DNA of 64,000 nucleotides from Rhynchopus sp. YZ270_cl-10. Its lineage: Eukaryota; Euglenozoa; Diplonemea; Diplonemida; Diplonemidae. Every line of letters starts with the position of its first letter. The first letter of the stretch is position 1. The stretch is from NCBI GenBank assembly GCA_964035575.1, contig OZ037868.1:620001-684000 (forward strand). Direction: 5' to 3'. Positions 41,472 through 52,433 of the stretch are shown here, piece by piece. Position numbers and translations under genes: made by a program. The notes beneath the pieces were generated by a model. It ran no database searches, was not told the DNA's origin, and saw only the letters and a list, made by a program, of their open reading frames with translations.

Positions 41472-41505
41472 AAGATGAACCGAAGCCTTTCTACTTAGTC
41501 ACCGA
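41472..41505 (+). repeat. mini-hairpin type A, copy 9
   Basis: AAGATGAACCGAAGCCTTTCTACTTAGTCACC; inner stem partly broken. Confidence 0.65.
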
Positions 41506-41629
41506 AAGCTGAAAGATGACGATGGGTGGTACATATCCCTCTAAGAGCATATGCAAGCATAATAATATTATGGTTGACATTAACACAGGCAATATGGTCA
41601 AAAAAAAACACTGTAAATGTAATAGAGAA

Positions 41630-41675
41630 GTTGAAAGTGCAAACGCCTCACCGTACACACGCGGACGCAGGCACT
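41630..41675 (+). repeat. mini-hairpin type C, copy 2
   Basis: AGTGC/GCACT outer stem, CGCCTCACCG apical side and GCGGACGCAG 3' side; the longest apical part of the family. Confidence 0.72.
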
Positions 41676-42121
41676 GGTTCTCTGCGAATAATGTAATGAA
41701 CTTTGACAAAAATACAACAGCCCTCTCGTGACAGTGTACTAAAACTCGACTCTTACAGTCGCCAACTGATCTTGATTACTCGACTAGAAAAAGGGGGGGA
41801 AGATTATTTTCGTTGAACGCAGCCAAAAACAGTGTATGAGATCTGAATTTTGGCGCAAGTGATTTTTAAAGGGGAGGAGAAAATAGTCGGTATCAGGCGA
41901 TTAAACGTTGGCTTTATTACTCGAGTTTCTAATAACACTACGTGTAAGGAAAAAAAAAAAAAATAAGAACTGAAGCTTAGACGCTAGGAGAAGAGGGTAC
42001 GCCACCCCTTCTGAAGCGCTATCGGCTTAGCACCACGTAGACCACCACGGAGATGCATTCGTTTTTTTCAAAAAAAAAGGATGAAGATAAAACGGCACAA
42101 CTTTCCCCCTCCCCCCCTCCT

Positions 42122-43744
42122 TCAGCGCAACGCAACAGAGGTGTTCTGCACTATTGTCCAGATGATAGCTGCTATGACAAGCGTGAGGAGGATCTTTCCG
42201 TATCTGGGGTTCGTGGCGCCATACTCCTTGAGGGTGTCCTGCTCTGCGATCGAGGCGGGGAGGAGGAAGAGGAGGAGGAGCGGGAGCGGGTTTGCGACTG
42301 TTGTCCAGAAGGAGAGCCCCCAGACCCCTGTGTAGTCCCCTGCGCGGATCGCGGCGTTGCTGATATCAGCATGCCAGTTGTCTGCGACGAGGGTGGAGAG
42401 GTTAGATGCGCACACCCCTGCCAGGTTCGACATCGTTGTCAACAACGCAAAAACAGACCCTTCCGCGCCTTCGGGGCACATACTCAGGTACATGGTCACT
42501 GCAGGGAGAAATTGCATTGCAGTGATGAAGGTGCTTGCCGTTGTGTCGCCAGCCGCAAAGTAGACATCACCTATGCCAAATGCACGGTTCCACCCTGAGA
42601 TCAATACAAGCTGGCCGAAGGAAAGAATTAAGGAGACCAACGTTGTGCCCAAATAAACGGAGCGCCAGCTGGCCTCCATCAGATACCTTCTGTACACCAT
42701 GATACCACCCCAGGTCACAATGCTCCCCGCCACAGCCATCGCACCAAGGTCCTGCTCACTGAATTTCAACCCAATGAGGAGAAAGTTATTCCAGGACGCA
42801 TTGGAGAGTTGCAGCACATTATATACAATGATAAATGTCATTGGACGGTATACTGCTTCGTGCGATAAGGCGCCAAGCATGACCTGAAACTCCGACGCGA
42901 CCGATTTGATTCGCTTCCGCCCTGCAACCGCTCCTGCTTCTTCTAGGTCCTCCATGCTTCCTGCTTGGGAAAGCACCTCACATTCGTTCCTGGACGGTGT
43001 TTCGATGAGCGCCCCTGCGAAGAGGAGGGGAAGGATTCCCGCTAGGCCACATGCTACAAAAAACCCTTGAATGGACATAAACCAATGAGTCGCTTTTGGG
43101 TCACCGAAGACCGCACCGACCACCGCACCGATCACACCACCGGTAAAGCGGAGAAGATAGCATGTACTCTGCAGTGCACCACCTTCGCCAAGACGATGCG
43201 ATCTCTCTACTATCATAGTATCCGCAGCTACGTCGGACATAAGGTACGCTGAGGTCTGCAAGAATATCAGAAACATAATCCATGCAAAGCTGAACCCCTC
43301 AATCCCCGCCGCCATCGCAAAACAGAGGATACTGTAGCTCCCCCAACCTATCATGAAGTACGGCCGTCTCCTCTCTCCCCTAATCGGCACGCAATCACTC
43401 AACATCCCATACGCAATCTTAAAACACCATGGCAACGACATTATTGGACTAATAATACTTAAAGAGGTCGAACTCATATTTCTCTCTGAGACCAGGTAGT
43501 ACGTTAACGGGGTGGCCATCAACGTTTGCGCAACGCCCACAGAGAAATACCCCACCGGAATTGCAAACGTTGCTGGATGGCCCAACCTCATAAACTCTAG
43601 ATGCGTCTTCGATGACGCCTCCTCCCCCCAGGTAACAGAAGACGCATGCGAAGCTAGCCGTTTGCGTGCAGGATCTGGACTCCCCAACTCCACATCATAC
43701 CCTCGTTTCCGTGCAGAAGAAATCAATGGTGTCGTTTCCTCCAT
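42122..43744 (-). CDS. MFS transporter of the folate-biopterin (FBT/BT1) family
   Basis: 540 residues, about 12 membrane segments. The cytosolic N-terminus EETTPLIS carries an acidic dileucine-type sorting signal. The family-typical stretch SLPWCFKIAYGMLSDCVPI followed by GERRRPYF marks the loop between helices 2 and 3 of BT1-type transporters. A D-x-A-A-D motif follows (MSDVAADTMIVE). A charged central loop separates the two halves. Known BT1 proteins carry folates, biopterin or S-adenosylmethionine; the substrate here is unknown. The sorting signal suggests an endolysosomal or vacuolar location. No intron. Confidence 0.87.
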   Translation of the reverse strand: MEETTPLISSARKRGYDVELGSPDPARKRLASHASSVTWGEEASSKTHLEFMRLGHPATFAIPVGYFSVGVAQTLMATPLTYYLVSERNMSSTSLSIISPIMSLPWCFKIAYGMLSDCVPIRGERRRPYFMIGWGSYSILCFAMAAGIEGFSFAWIMFLIFLQTSAYLMSDVAADTMIVERSHRLGEGGALQSTCYLLRFTGGVIGAVVGAVFGDPKATHWFMSIQGFFVACGLAGILPLLFAGALIETPSRNECEVLSQAGSMEDLEEAGAVAGRKRIKSVASEFQVMLGALSHEAVYRPMTFIIVYNVLQLSNASWNNFLLIGLKFSEQDLGAMAVAGSIVTWGGIMVYRRYLMEASWRSVYLGTTLVSLILSFGQLVLISGWNRAFGIGDVYFAAGDTTASTFITAMQFLPAVTMYLSMCPEGAEGSVFALLTTMSNLAGVCASNLSTLVADNWHADISNAAIRAGDYTGVWGLSFWTTVANPLPLLLLFLLPASIAEQDTLKEYGATNPRYGKILLTLVIAAIIWTIVQNTSVALR

Positions 43745-43808
43745 ATTCAGAGTGTAAAAAGAAGGGGGTGTAGATGTGTGTGTGCTGGAATGGGTTAGGG
43801 TTGATGTA

Positions 43809-44024
43809 GATACAACGCCTCTGATTCTCGGCTAACACTGCCCTGGACGCTACAATGAAGTACCAACTTGGAACTGTTAACGAAAGAGGAGGGTGTAGAT
43901 TGCTAGAGGGGTTCGCGTTAGAAAAGGGTTGATGTGGCTGCGGTAACGCTCTCGGGTGCAACTGCGGCCTATGATTCTCGGCTAACGCTGCCCTGGACGC
44001 TACAATGAAGTACCAACATAGAGG
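43809..44024. repeat. 58-bp direct repeat, two copies 158 bp apart
   Basis: 43809-43866 and 43967-44024 share GATTCTCGGCTAAC and CCTGGACGCTACAATGAAG. They lie immediately upstream of the transporter start, so a duplicated promoter segment is possible. Confidence 0.75.
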
Positions 44025-44222
44025 TGGGGGTAAAGGGGGTGGAAAAAAGGGGGAAATAGGGGGAATGTTGTCGAACCCATTCCATTTGGAACGTCATTAA
44101 ACGTATAAAAAATTTCAGGGTTGTTGTGAACCGCAAAAAAAGGAAAAGAAAAGAGTGAAGAGAAGAGTACACGGAAAAAGAAGAAGGCTTTGAAAAGCAC
44201 ATCAAAGGTAAGCCCTCTCCCC

Positions 44223-44919
44223 TTAGATGCCGGAAACTCGTCTTGCGGCCCACCAGATCGATGCGCGTGCTCCTGCTATAGAGCAAGGAACAGTGCAGTA
44301 CATCATCGCAAACATGGTGACGGCCCAGGCCTGGAACACCAGCTGTGTGTGTGGGGGATGTGTTGTGACGAAAGGAGGGAGTTTTTTAATGGGGTAATTC
44401 CTCAAGTACAGATGAAAAACACGGTTTTGAGCTTCCCCATATTAAAATCGTAATGTGCACACTCTGTTGATTCTAAAAACGGAGGTGGGGAAAAAATCGC
44501 GAATAGAAAAATGGAGGAGATATTGAAAAGTTGGAACACTTCCTCACCCGGAACACACCAAAGTGGAAATAGAAAGAGGGCAGTGATGGTTGATGAGTTG
44601 TATTGTGTTGCAAATACAAGAGAAAAAGGTTGGTTGATGATCAGCCTTGCCGCTTTTCACCAAATAAAGCGAAGTTCACCTCTGGTAAGTCGGCGGGGGG
44701 TTTTCTTTTGGGTTGGAGCCCAAGATTGCTTTTGCGGTACATACCCACACCCCCGAAAAGAATTTACTTCGCATGACTGCTATTTGCGGGTAGAGGTTGA
44801 GCCAGTCTGAAATGACCTCAGGGTTGGTCCAGAGAAACGCACCAGCAAAGCAAGGGAGGGAGACGAGCATGGGGATTTTAATACCGATGCCTGTTGTGTG
44901 CAGTGTGTTGTCTATTGTA
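44223..44919 (-). CDS. terminal exons of a membrane protein, 5' part not resolved
   Basis: Exon 44919-44745 reads ...GIGIKIPMLVSLPCFAGAF...LYPQIAVMRSKFFSGVW and ends at a canonical donor GTATGT. A 402-nt intron follows; the acceptor CACACACAG opens exon 44342-44223, LVFQAWAVTMFAMMYCTVPC...RRVSGI. The phase is 0 at the junction. Two hydrophobic helices with an interv­ening loop resemble the end of a mitochondrial carrier of sideroflexin type, but the match is weak. Exon 44919-44745 must be preceded by another exon. Confidence 0.5.
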
Positions 44920-45037
44920 CTGTATTATGAGCTGACACATCCCCCCAAAAAAAAATTTTTTTTTGACCCTCTCGCGACAGTGTACCTTGGTGCACTGACC
45001 GATATGTAGCTAAAAAAAAAAGGGGGGGAATTTTCAC

Positions 45038-45072
45038 AAAATGGCCCTGAGCCTCTTGGGACTAGCAGCCTT
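45038..45072 (+). repeat. mini-hairpin type A, copy 10
   Basis: AAAATGGCCCTGAGCCTCTTGG then GACTAGCAGCC; diverged, outer GGC/GCC pairing. Confidence 0.5.
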
Positions 45073-45482
45073 GAGCACAATCGGTATCGATACCCATCGG
45101 TGATATTTGATATTTTCAAAAAACTCAATAGGAGGGTGTCTAAAAAGGTCAAAAACGGAAAAAATGGAAAAAAAGGTGAAAAAATTTGGGGTGTTTTTGA
45201 CCAAAAAAAGAGTGAGGGGAGTTGGGTCCAGTCATAGGGGAGTATAGCAATTTTTAAAAAATTCTACCAAAAATGCACAGCATTTTTCAAGCACATTGGC
45301 AGATTTTCGCTTTTTTATAAAAAATTGAGGAACCGAAATATCCCACTGTAGCTGTCTTCGAAAACGGCCTCTGAGGTCGGAGCCCAAAATGGGCCCGTTC
45401 CTCCTGCGGGAAGTAGTGCGCACACTGTACATATCTCCGAAGATGAACGGTTTCGGCTCGCAGAAACAAACTCAAATTACTT

Positions 45483-45800
45483 GCAGCTTGCGAGTCTCCG
45501 TGTTCTTGAAGGGTGGGACGTAGAGGGAGAAGGCAGCGATCACATTGAAGTCGTCCATTAAGGATTCAATATTTCCCGGAGGTCTGACTTCGCATACTGC
45601 CATCCCATGCCATCGCTTTGGGAGAGTGACTTGCCTTGCGTCATCGGATGACTCCAGAGCTTGCGAAAACTTTAAGGTTTCGGGACCGCTTGTGAAAAAT
45701 AGGGCTCTGGTGCATGTTGAGGAAGAGGGGAGCCGGTCATCTCCGGAAGCGGTGTTGCTTTGTGAAGCCTCGTATGCTTCCCCCGCTGACCAGCTGTGAA
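45483..45800 (-). other. open minus-strand stretch, possible exon of the membrane-protein gene
   Basis: The minus frame is open for about 105 codons, ends with MDDFNVIAAFSLYVPPFKN and a GTAATT donor, and uses GC-ending codons near that end like host genes do. However, its phase does not fit the exon at 44919, and the plus strand of the same stretch is also open and continues with protein-like sequence to about 46290. It may be an exon overlapped by a mobile-element fossil, or entirely fossil. Confidence 0.3.
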
Positions 45801-46293
45801 ACTACCTCAATCGCGTGGTTCGTGATCGCTGTGATTGCTCCTTCGTGTCTGAGGAGTATTGGAGCACCCTCCGCTTGATGGCAGACGGCCTGACGCAGAC
45901 GCTTGGGGATCACACACCCTCGGTGCTACAGGATCTTGAGGGTTTGGCGTACTGTTGGCTGCGTGCTCGGTGGATCACAAGAAGAGGTTGAAGCTTGTGG
46001 ACACCAGCACCGGCACGAGTCAAGTCACAAGGAGCTTAGGAGAACTGACGTGCGGTGGGGAAGGTTCCCTCCGACCGTCCGGACTTGGCGGTCTGCACCC
46101 CCATCCTCGTCAAGAATTGGCCAGAGCACATGGCAACCAGAGCAGTGACCGGTCCGACGGTCGCACGTGAGCGTCGCGAAGCTGGTAGTGGCCCAAGTCC
46201 ACACGGACTAGAAGCCGCCGATGAGCAGGAAACTGCAGGAGCGCATGCCACAAGGGCTAACGAAACCATGGTAATGGGCCTATGTGGGGTTAC

Positions 46294-46822
46294 AGGCGTG
46301 TATATGGTGTAACCACAGATGCTCAAAACACCCGATTTTTACGTTTTTTTGCATTTTTCGGTGCCCCAAGACCCACCCCAGGGGTCTAAAAAATTTTCGG
46401 AAAAAAAAATTTTTTTTCCAGATTTTGCTAAGGTAAAATGTGACTGTGAAAACGATCCTCAAAATAGAGGATCCTCAAAATTCCCGTTTTTCCCTTTTTT
46501 CCCCTTTCCCCTTAGTCATTTTTCCCGTTGCCTTGTCGAAAAAAAATTTTTTGGGTCAAAAAAAAAAAGTGAAAATTTTTCGCAAATTTCGATCCTACGA
46601 CCACCCACAGGTGACGAAAACTCGATTTTTTTGAAAAAAAAAATTTTTTTTTTTAGTCAAACACGGCCTTGCCTAGCCACTTTTGGGTATAGTATAGGCT
46701 TGTTCAGAGACGTGTATATGGTGTAACCACAGATGCTCAAAACACCCGGTTTTTTGGCATTTTTCGGTGCCCCAAGACCCACCCCAGGGGGCCAAAAAAT
46801 TTTCGAAAAAAAAAATTTTTTT
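46294..46822. repeat. pair of 114-bp direct repeats, 415 bp apart
   Basis: 46294-46408 and 46709-46822 share GTGTATATGGTGTAACC and CCCCAAGACCCACCCCAGG. Each ends in an A-run/T-run palindrome. They could be a tandem duplication or the ends of an element. Confidence 0.7.
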
Positions 46823-46889
46823 TCACCTGAAAATCATGGATGTAGAAAGTACTTCACGTACTTTTTTTAAAAAAAAAAAAAGTAAAAAA

Positions 46890-47341
46890 GTCATAGATGG
46901 TAGTCTGGCAGAGTCTGGCAGAGTCTGGCAGACTTTTTTTTGGAACTTCCCAGACTTTAAAAAGCAAAAAAAAAGTCTGGCAGACTAAAAAAAAAGTCTG
47001 GCGAGAAAAAAAAAAGTCTGGCGAAAAGTCTGGCGAGAAAAAAAAAAGTCTGGCGAAAAGTCTGGCGAGGAAAAAAAAAGTCTGGCAAAGTCTGGCAGAC
47101 TTTTCAAAAATCTGGAGTCTGCCAGACTTTGCCAGACTTTTTTTTTCTCTCGCCAGACTTTTCACCAGACTTTTTTTTCTCGCCAGACTTTTCGCCAGAC
47201 TTTTTTTTAGTCTGCCAGACTCTGCCAGACTAAAAAAAAGTCTGGCGAAAAGTCTGGCGAGAAAAAAAAGTCTGGCAGAGTCTGGCAGACTCCAGATTTT
47301 TTGAAAAGTCTGCCAGACTCTGCCAGACTACCATCTATGAA
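46890..47341. mobile_element. nested foldback element made of AGTCTGGC repeats
   Basis: The outermost arms TCATAGATGGTAGTCTGGC and complement enclose many direct AGTCTGGC units on the left and inverted GCCAGACT units on the right, interspersed with A/T tracts. The whole 452 bp can fold on itself. It lies wholly inside the 46835-48785 element. Confidence 0.85.
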
Positions 47342-47904
47342 AAGTACGTGACGAAAAATGAAAAAAAAAAGTACTTTTTTACCCATTTGGGTGTGGGTTC
47401 ATATTTCGTGAAAATTTTAGTCACTAAAATTTTGTCCATTTTTCTGTATATCCCCCACCACAGAATGGGCGGATTCCGGAAATGCAAATGCGGGTGTTTT
47501 CGGGCATTTTTATGGCCGAAAACGCTCCAATATTTTCACGTACGTTGATTTTCACGTGAAAAAAAAAGTACTTTTTATTTTTCAAAAAAAAAAAAGTACT
47601 TTTTTTCGTTTTTTTTTTTCGAAATCACGTAAATCACGTAAAATATTTTATATTACTCTGATAAAGTATACGTGGAAAATTTGGTCGTACACGAAAAATA
47701 AGGAAACACTTTATTTTACGCCCAGGCCAGCCGTAAAATAATGTAATACCCGTAAAACCTGTACAAAAATCCTGAGCGTAAAATAATATTACTTTATTTT
47801 ACGCCCACGACCATTTTGGCTTTTTTGCCTGTAAAAAAATTTTTTTCCCCCGCAAAGACATTTTTCAGCCCCCAAAAAAAATTTTTTTTTAGGCTCAGAT
47901 GGGT

Positions 47905-48204
47905 CCAAATGGGTCCAAATAGTGTGTCCGGCCTCGGCTGGAGAAAGTCGATCGTGGGCATTCAGACCCTGACAGGCTGTACTCAATTCCAAAATACCAA
48001 GCTGATCACCTCAAAATGCCCAACGCAGCTACATACACGGGGCACTGCTATCGCCGTAGTGCTGCGCAATACCTCGTTGACAGCGGACTCTCAACAGAGG
48101 GGATGAAACGGAACTTCGGCTGGAAAAGTGAATCCATGGTGAACCGCTGCGGAATACGGCGCGTTCGACCCGTGCCCAACGCGAAGTCTCCTCTCTTTTT
48201 GTGA
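47905..48204 (+). pseudogene. tyrosine-recombinase fragment (Crypton-like or related element)
   Basis: The frame contains ATYTGHCYRRSAAQYLVDSG and then a GWKSESM box, the H-x-x-R and following helix of tyrosine recombinases as found in Cryptons and relatives. Only the C-terminal part is present and it is a broken fossil. It lies inside the TIR element, which is not typical of Cryptons. Confidence 0.65.
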
Positions 48205-48988
48205 GGCAACCAGGTCTTTCTGCGGCTCCAAGTCCTCTCGAGGTGCCTACCCAAGTCTCTCCAAGCTCTGCTGTGGTGCCAACTCAAGTCCACAAGGTGG
48301 CAATCTCGATCACCGTGAAGAACAGCTAATGACGAGGCACAGAAGACAAAACCATCAATAAATGCAAAAAAGTAAACAGCAACATCATCACAAAAATAAA
48401 GTATACCCACCCTCTCCCATTTTGTGTACAAGCCAGTCGCACGAACCCCACCAACAGGAACAACGACACACTGGACACATATTCGGGGTACAACGATTAT
48501 TTTCCACTTATACTTTCTCAATGTAAAATAAAACTCTGTATAAAATAAAAATCAGGCCAGATTTTCCTTGTGAAGGTGTTTTTTCACTCGTTTCTAATAC
48601 TGCACTCGCTGCGCTCGTGCAGTATAATCACTCGTTAAAAAACACCTCCACGCGTAAAATCAGGCTATCTGATTTTTATTTAATAAATAGCTATTTTCAA
48701 AAAACGTCACGTACGTGAAGTATCACGTAACCCGATTTTTGGAAAAAAAGTACTTTTTTTTCGTCACGTACTTTCTACATCCATGGAAAATTGCCTTGTC
48801 AAAAAAAAAAAATTTTTTTTTTTGGAAAAAAAAATGGCAAAGACAAAGGGAAAAACGGGAGAAAAGGGAAAAACGGGAAATTTGAACACCCTCCATATGC
48901 GAAGAAATTATTTCATATACTTTCTTTTCTTAAACGAAACGAAGAAAGCGAAGAAAGAAAAGAAGAAAAAAAAACGAAACATACTCAC

Positions 48989-49507
48989 TGTGGATGTCCA
49001 CGGCATGTAGAGGACCTGACGCTGCCACTCCAGTTCTCCCCATCTGCTCGACCAGAAGCGCCGTGTACTGCGGAAGACGACGAAGGAGACGAAGGCGGCG
49101 AAGAGAGCACGGTTTGCCGTGAAGTTCGTCTGCTGCAGACGCGTGAGCGTGGCTTCCGGGTCCTCGCTGTCGAGGATGCTGTCCTCAAGGGCACTTGCCA
49201 TGTTGGGCCACACAGCCCTTGCCAGACTGTTCTCCCCCGTGTTCACAGGCCGCTTAGGGTCAAGAAAGTACAGACAAAACCCCGTGAACACCGACCCCCC
49301 CATAATGAGACCGATCTCAAAGCTGATCTGGTCCTCCCCCACCGCTGTCGTGTTGTGCTTCTTCTTGCTCTTGAAGCGTGTCTGCACTGCTGTGCTCACA
49401 TAATCCTTCCCGACCACTGCGCAGTAGACGCGTCGCAGCAACATATTGCCTGGGAGGGAAGAGAGAAGTTCGTAAGAACGAACCTCAGACCCCTCCGTGT
49501 TTGTCAC
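48989..49507 (-). CDS. membrane-protein exon, incomplete 3' side
   Basis: 173 codons from ATG at 49507 to a strong donor GTGAGT after MPWTST. Codons beyond that are F/K-runs and clearly intronic. A basic N-terminal region (RRVYCAVVGKDY...FKSKKKH) precedes a helix ISFEIGLIMGGSVFTGFCLY, an acidic loop and a second helix FAAFVSFVVF. The downstream exon was not found in the next 200 bases, after which the 1951-bp TIR element begins. The element therefore may sit in this gene's intron, with the exons at 44.2-44.9 kb as candidates for its end. ATG at 49446 is an alternative start. Confidence 0.65.
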
Positions 49508-50890
49508 CTATTTAAGTAGATTTTTTTTATATGTTGGTATAAACAAAGAAGTAGCCGGCAATACAACAGCCAAGTTTTTTTTGGAACAGCTTTTTGAAAA
49601 AGCTTTTCCATTTTTCACTCAAATTTCCGCGAATGATGTAGTGTAATCAAAAAGTAGGGTGGGGTAAGGCAGGGTGGGGTGGGGTTGTATTTAAAAAAAA
49701 TGGGGGGATTCGAGTGCTTTCGTTTGTGAATGAGGGGAGAGTGGGGGAAGGGGGGGTTTGCTATAAATCCTTTAGGAAAGTGTGAAACTATGACCTGAGT
49801 TTTGTCGTTTCACAGTACAGGTGTGCCTAAAGGGAGAGGGTGGGTGAGGGAGGTTTAAAAAAAAAAAAATGTCACCCCCTTTTTGTTGCGTTCTGCTTCT
49901 TTCAAGTCAAAACAAAACTAACCCAATAAAAAAAGGCACAAAATTGTCAAATACACGCACAATAAAAATTCTTTTCTCGGATGGAAATACACGAAGAAGC
50001 ATTCTTTCACTGAGAGAAATCGACTGGAAAAAAGGGGGGGGAATTGAAGAAAAAATAATTTTAATTGCTCACGCTATATCCTCTTTTTGTTTTATATCGA
50101 CAATCACCAAAGTACCCACCTTAGGTGGTAACTAAGGGCCTATATCTCAAATGCTGGCCGAAGCCTTTTGATTTTTTAGAAGGCGAAAGGAACAGGGGGG
50201 TTATCAGGATCAGTTCAACTGACTTTACCGAAACGCGCATCATTCCTAACATATTTTTTTTTTGTACGCCTTATTGACTCCAGGACAACAAAGAGAACAG
50301 GAGATTGACGAATTCTTTTTGAAGAGGTGAGGGAATGGGCAGTTGTCGCAACGTTGCTACACAAAAAAAATAAAACAAAGTTTGCGTATCATGCTTGGGA
50401 CTCCTTCACCAAAGAACTAAACTAAAAACCATTCCGAATGAGGTGCGTAAAATGGCTGCATTGCGATAATTTCCCAGACACATCACAATACAGCTGTATC
50501 ATAATGTATATTATGTCGGGCAATTATCACAAAGACAGCCACCACAAAAAAAAATATTTATTCTTCTTTTGAGATGACAAAGGAGGGGAAAAGGTGCACA
50601 TTCAAGCAATAACACATGCCAGAACATTATTTATTTTGTTGTGCTAAAAAAGTGTTGAGGCCCCTTTTCCTTCCATGTTGTGGCGACTATGTCAAATAAC
50701 CCATTAGGTCTGTCCTCAAGGTGTTAATGTGTTTTCCATTAATTTTCGATGTGATAAAATGCAAAAACAGCGACCTCAAAGGCACAGAGGGTGGATCTGG
50801 ATTTTTTTTGTGTCATTGTATGGGCGCAAAATAAAAATAACAGTTCAAAAAAAGGGATGGGTTGGCTGTTATATTTTTTATTGAAAAATT

Positions 50891-50945
50891 GAAAAATTGA
50901 TGACGTGTAGACACCTCGCTTTTTTCTCGTGTGAACTCCACGCAT
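50891..50945 (+). repeat. mini-hairpin type E, copy 3
   Basis: ACGTGTAGACACCTCGC, T-run, CTCGTGTGAACTCCACGC; the outer CGTG/CACG and inner pairing are both intact. Confidence 0.78.
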
Positions 50946-50965
50946 TTTTTTATTTTTCTTTGAAT

Positions 50966-50997
50966 GATGAAAATGTCTCTGGTGCACACACATCTTT
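50966..50997 (+). repeat. mini-hairpin type B, copy 3
   Basis: GATGAAAATGTCTCTGGTGC then ACACACATCTTT; outer GATG/CATC. Confidence 0.65.
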
Positions 50998-51296
50998 AAA
51001 AAAGACTTGAGTGGTGCACAACCGCGACTTTGTTTATTTTGTGCGATATATCAAGAAAAAAAAGGGGTTTCGGACCAGATGCAGACAGGGGGAGAGCAAA
51101 AGATATAGCTGGTTCTTTTGTGTCTTTTAATCCGGGAAAATGAAAAGAAAAAACGGTCAGCCACTTGGTCTGTACGCATTTTTTCAAAAAGATTGCATTT
51201 ACAGTTAACAGATGCTAACGGTAATATGCCGAGTAGGTGTACCACACTACTCTGTGCTATTGATTTTCGCGAAAAAACAAAACAAAGAAAACTTAA

Positions 51297-51331
51297 AAGA
51301 GACCATGCGCCTCTCGTGCAGTGCACATCGA
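51297..51331 (+). repeat. mini-hairpin type B, copy 4
   Basis: ACCATGCGCCTCTCGTGCAG then TGCACATCG; CCTCTCG loop retained. Confidence 0.65.
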
Positions 51332-51413
51332 CGGCATGATCGGTAAAAGAAAAGAGGCGAACAAAAGAGACAAAAATACACTGTTTGGATTTGCCGTTTT
51401 TTTTTGCTTTTTT

Positions 51414-51479
51414 TGAAAACTTGGTTGTATTAGTGTAGCCACCCTAGAGTGTGCTCCACTATAGGGTGGCTACACTATA
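51414..51479 (+). repeat. mini-hairpin type F, copy 3, with mirrored extension
   Basis: After the normal TAGTGTAGCCACCCTA...CCACTA hairpin the sequence adds TAGGGTGGCTACACTA, a perfect 16-bp complement of the 5' arm. The copy can therefore form two alternative hairpins. Confidence 0.78.
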
Positions 51480-51527
51480 CTTTTTTTGTTCCGTGGTCTG
51501 ACTAAACCCAAAAGGGGGTTGAAAGTG

Positions 51528-51560
51528 CAACACCGCCGGATATCGGGGATGGAGACACTA
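51528..51560 (+). repeat. mini-hairpin type C, copy 3
   Basis: TTGAAAGTGCAACACCGCC...GGAGACACT; degenerate core. Confidence 0.5.
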
Positions 51561-52239
51561 ATTCAATACTTGTGTAGACAATCACGTAAACCGAGGCAGG
51601 TGCACAAAAGAAAAACTAAAATAAATCATGCGTTTAACGAACGAATTGTCATATGCATCAAAAAAAAAAAAAATACCCCCCTTTTTTTATAATAAAAAAG
51701 GAGGGAGGGGGAAATAATTGCAGTGACGTTACTGTTTTAGCATGGGCAAACGCATACATATCCCAAAAGGAGGAAAAAGTTGCGAATGATGTTTTTTCGT
51801 TCAGGTTTTTTTTCCCTCCGCGGAATGCCTACGATCATAGTGGTATCGTAGGCAACCGTGTGGGGGCTTTTTTTGTGTCTGTTTTTTTGTTTTGTTTTTT
51901 TTTTTGGATTTTATTTCGCATTTTTTGAGGGGATATTGCCCCCTTTTGTCAAATTCCCTCCCTTTTTTTCGTTAAAATTGTGTAAGATGCAAACCTCAGG
52001 AGCGTACATCTTTCTTTTAGAATGAAGCAAAAAATAGAGCAGATAACGCACTGTCTGACCTGATGTCGCAACAGGCGTCACAGGTCAGCAGCACACCACC
52101 GTTTAACTACGACTTAAATGGGTACCCCCCCCTCTCCCCAGCCCCGTTCCCTCCCTCCTCCAATACCAATGATAAAAAACGCCTTTTTACACTTTCGCTT
52201 TGTTTTTTTTGTTATCAGACAGTGGTAATCACAAACAAG

Positions 52240-52282
52240 AGAAAGTGCAAACGCCTTACCGAACGTACGGCATGCGCAAAGC
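52240..52282 (+). repeat. mini-hairpin type C, copy 4
   Basis: AAAGTGCAAACGCCTTACCG...GCATGCGCAAAGCG; core CCTT. Confidence 0.55.
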
Positions 52283-52385
52283 GTTTTGACATACAAAAAA
52301 AAAAAAACCAAAAATTTTTTTTGTTGAATCGACAACTACTGGAGGGTTTTCTGTACTCAAAAATAATAACAATGTCCATACGAAA

Positions 52386-52433
52386 AGGGTGTATTAATGT
52401 AGACACCCAAGGATGTGTTCTGCTGTACACCCC
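52386..52433 (+). repeat. mini-hairpin type F, copy 4
   Basis: GGGTGTATTAATGTAGACACCC...CTGTACACCCC; here the outer stem is GGGTGTA/TACACCC rather than TAGTG/CACTA. Confidence 0.65.

Larger units (their letters stand above)
40774..42121. other. intergenic region with MITE and hairpins
   Basis: Holds hairpins A (41016, 41472) and C (41630) and the element at 41058-41250; otherwise A/T tracts. Confidence 0.6.
46835..48785. mobile_element. 1951-bp TIR element with 6-bp target duplication
   Basis: CATGGATGTAGAAAGTAC at the left is repeated inverted at 48768-48785. GAAAAT flanks both ends (46829-46834 and 48786-48791). The inner sequence holds a nested palindromic element (46890-47341), ACGTAAAATA-rich stretches, a CTGCACTCGCTGCGCTCGTGC palindrome near 48600 and the recombinase fragment at 47905-48204. 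A 6-bp duplication with TIRs is compatible with several superfamilies; I do not assign one. It looks broken and non-autonomous. Confidence 0.78.

Noticed and set aside
46294-46822. Direct repeats as LTRs
   Set aside because: Only about 114 bp with about 300 bp between them, no primer-binding or polypurine signals, no retroelement coding remnant.
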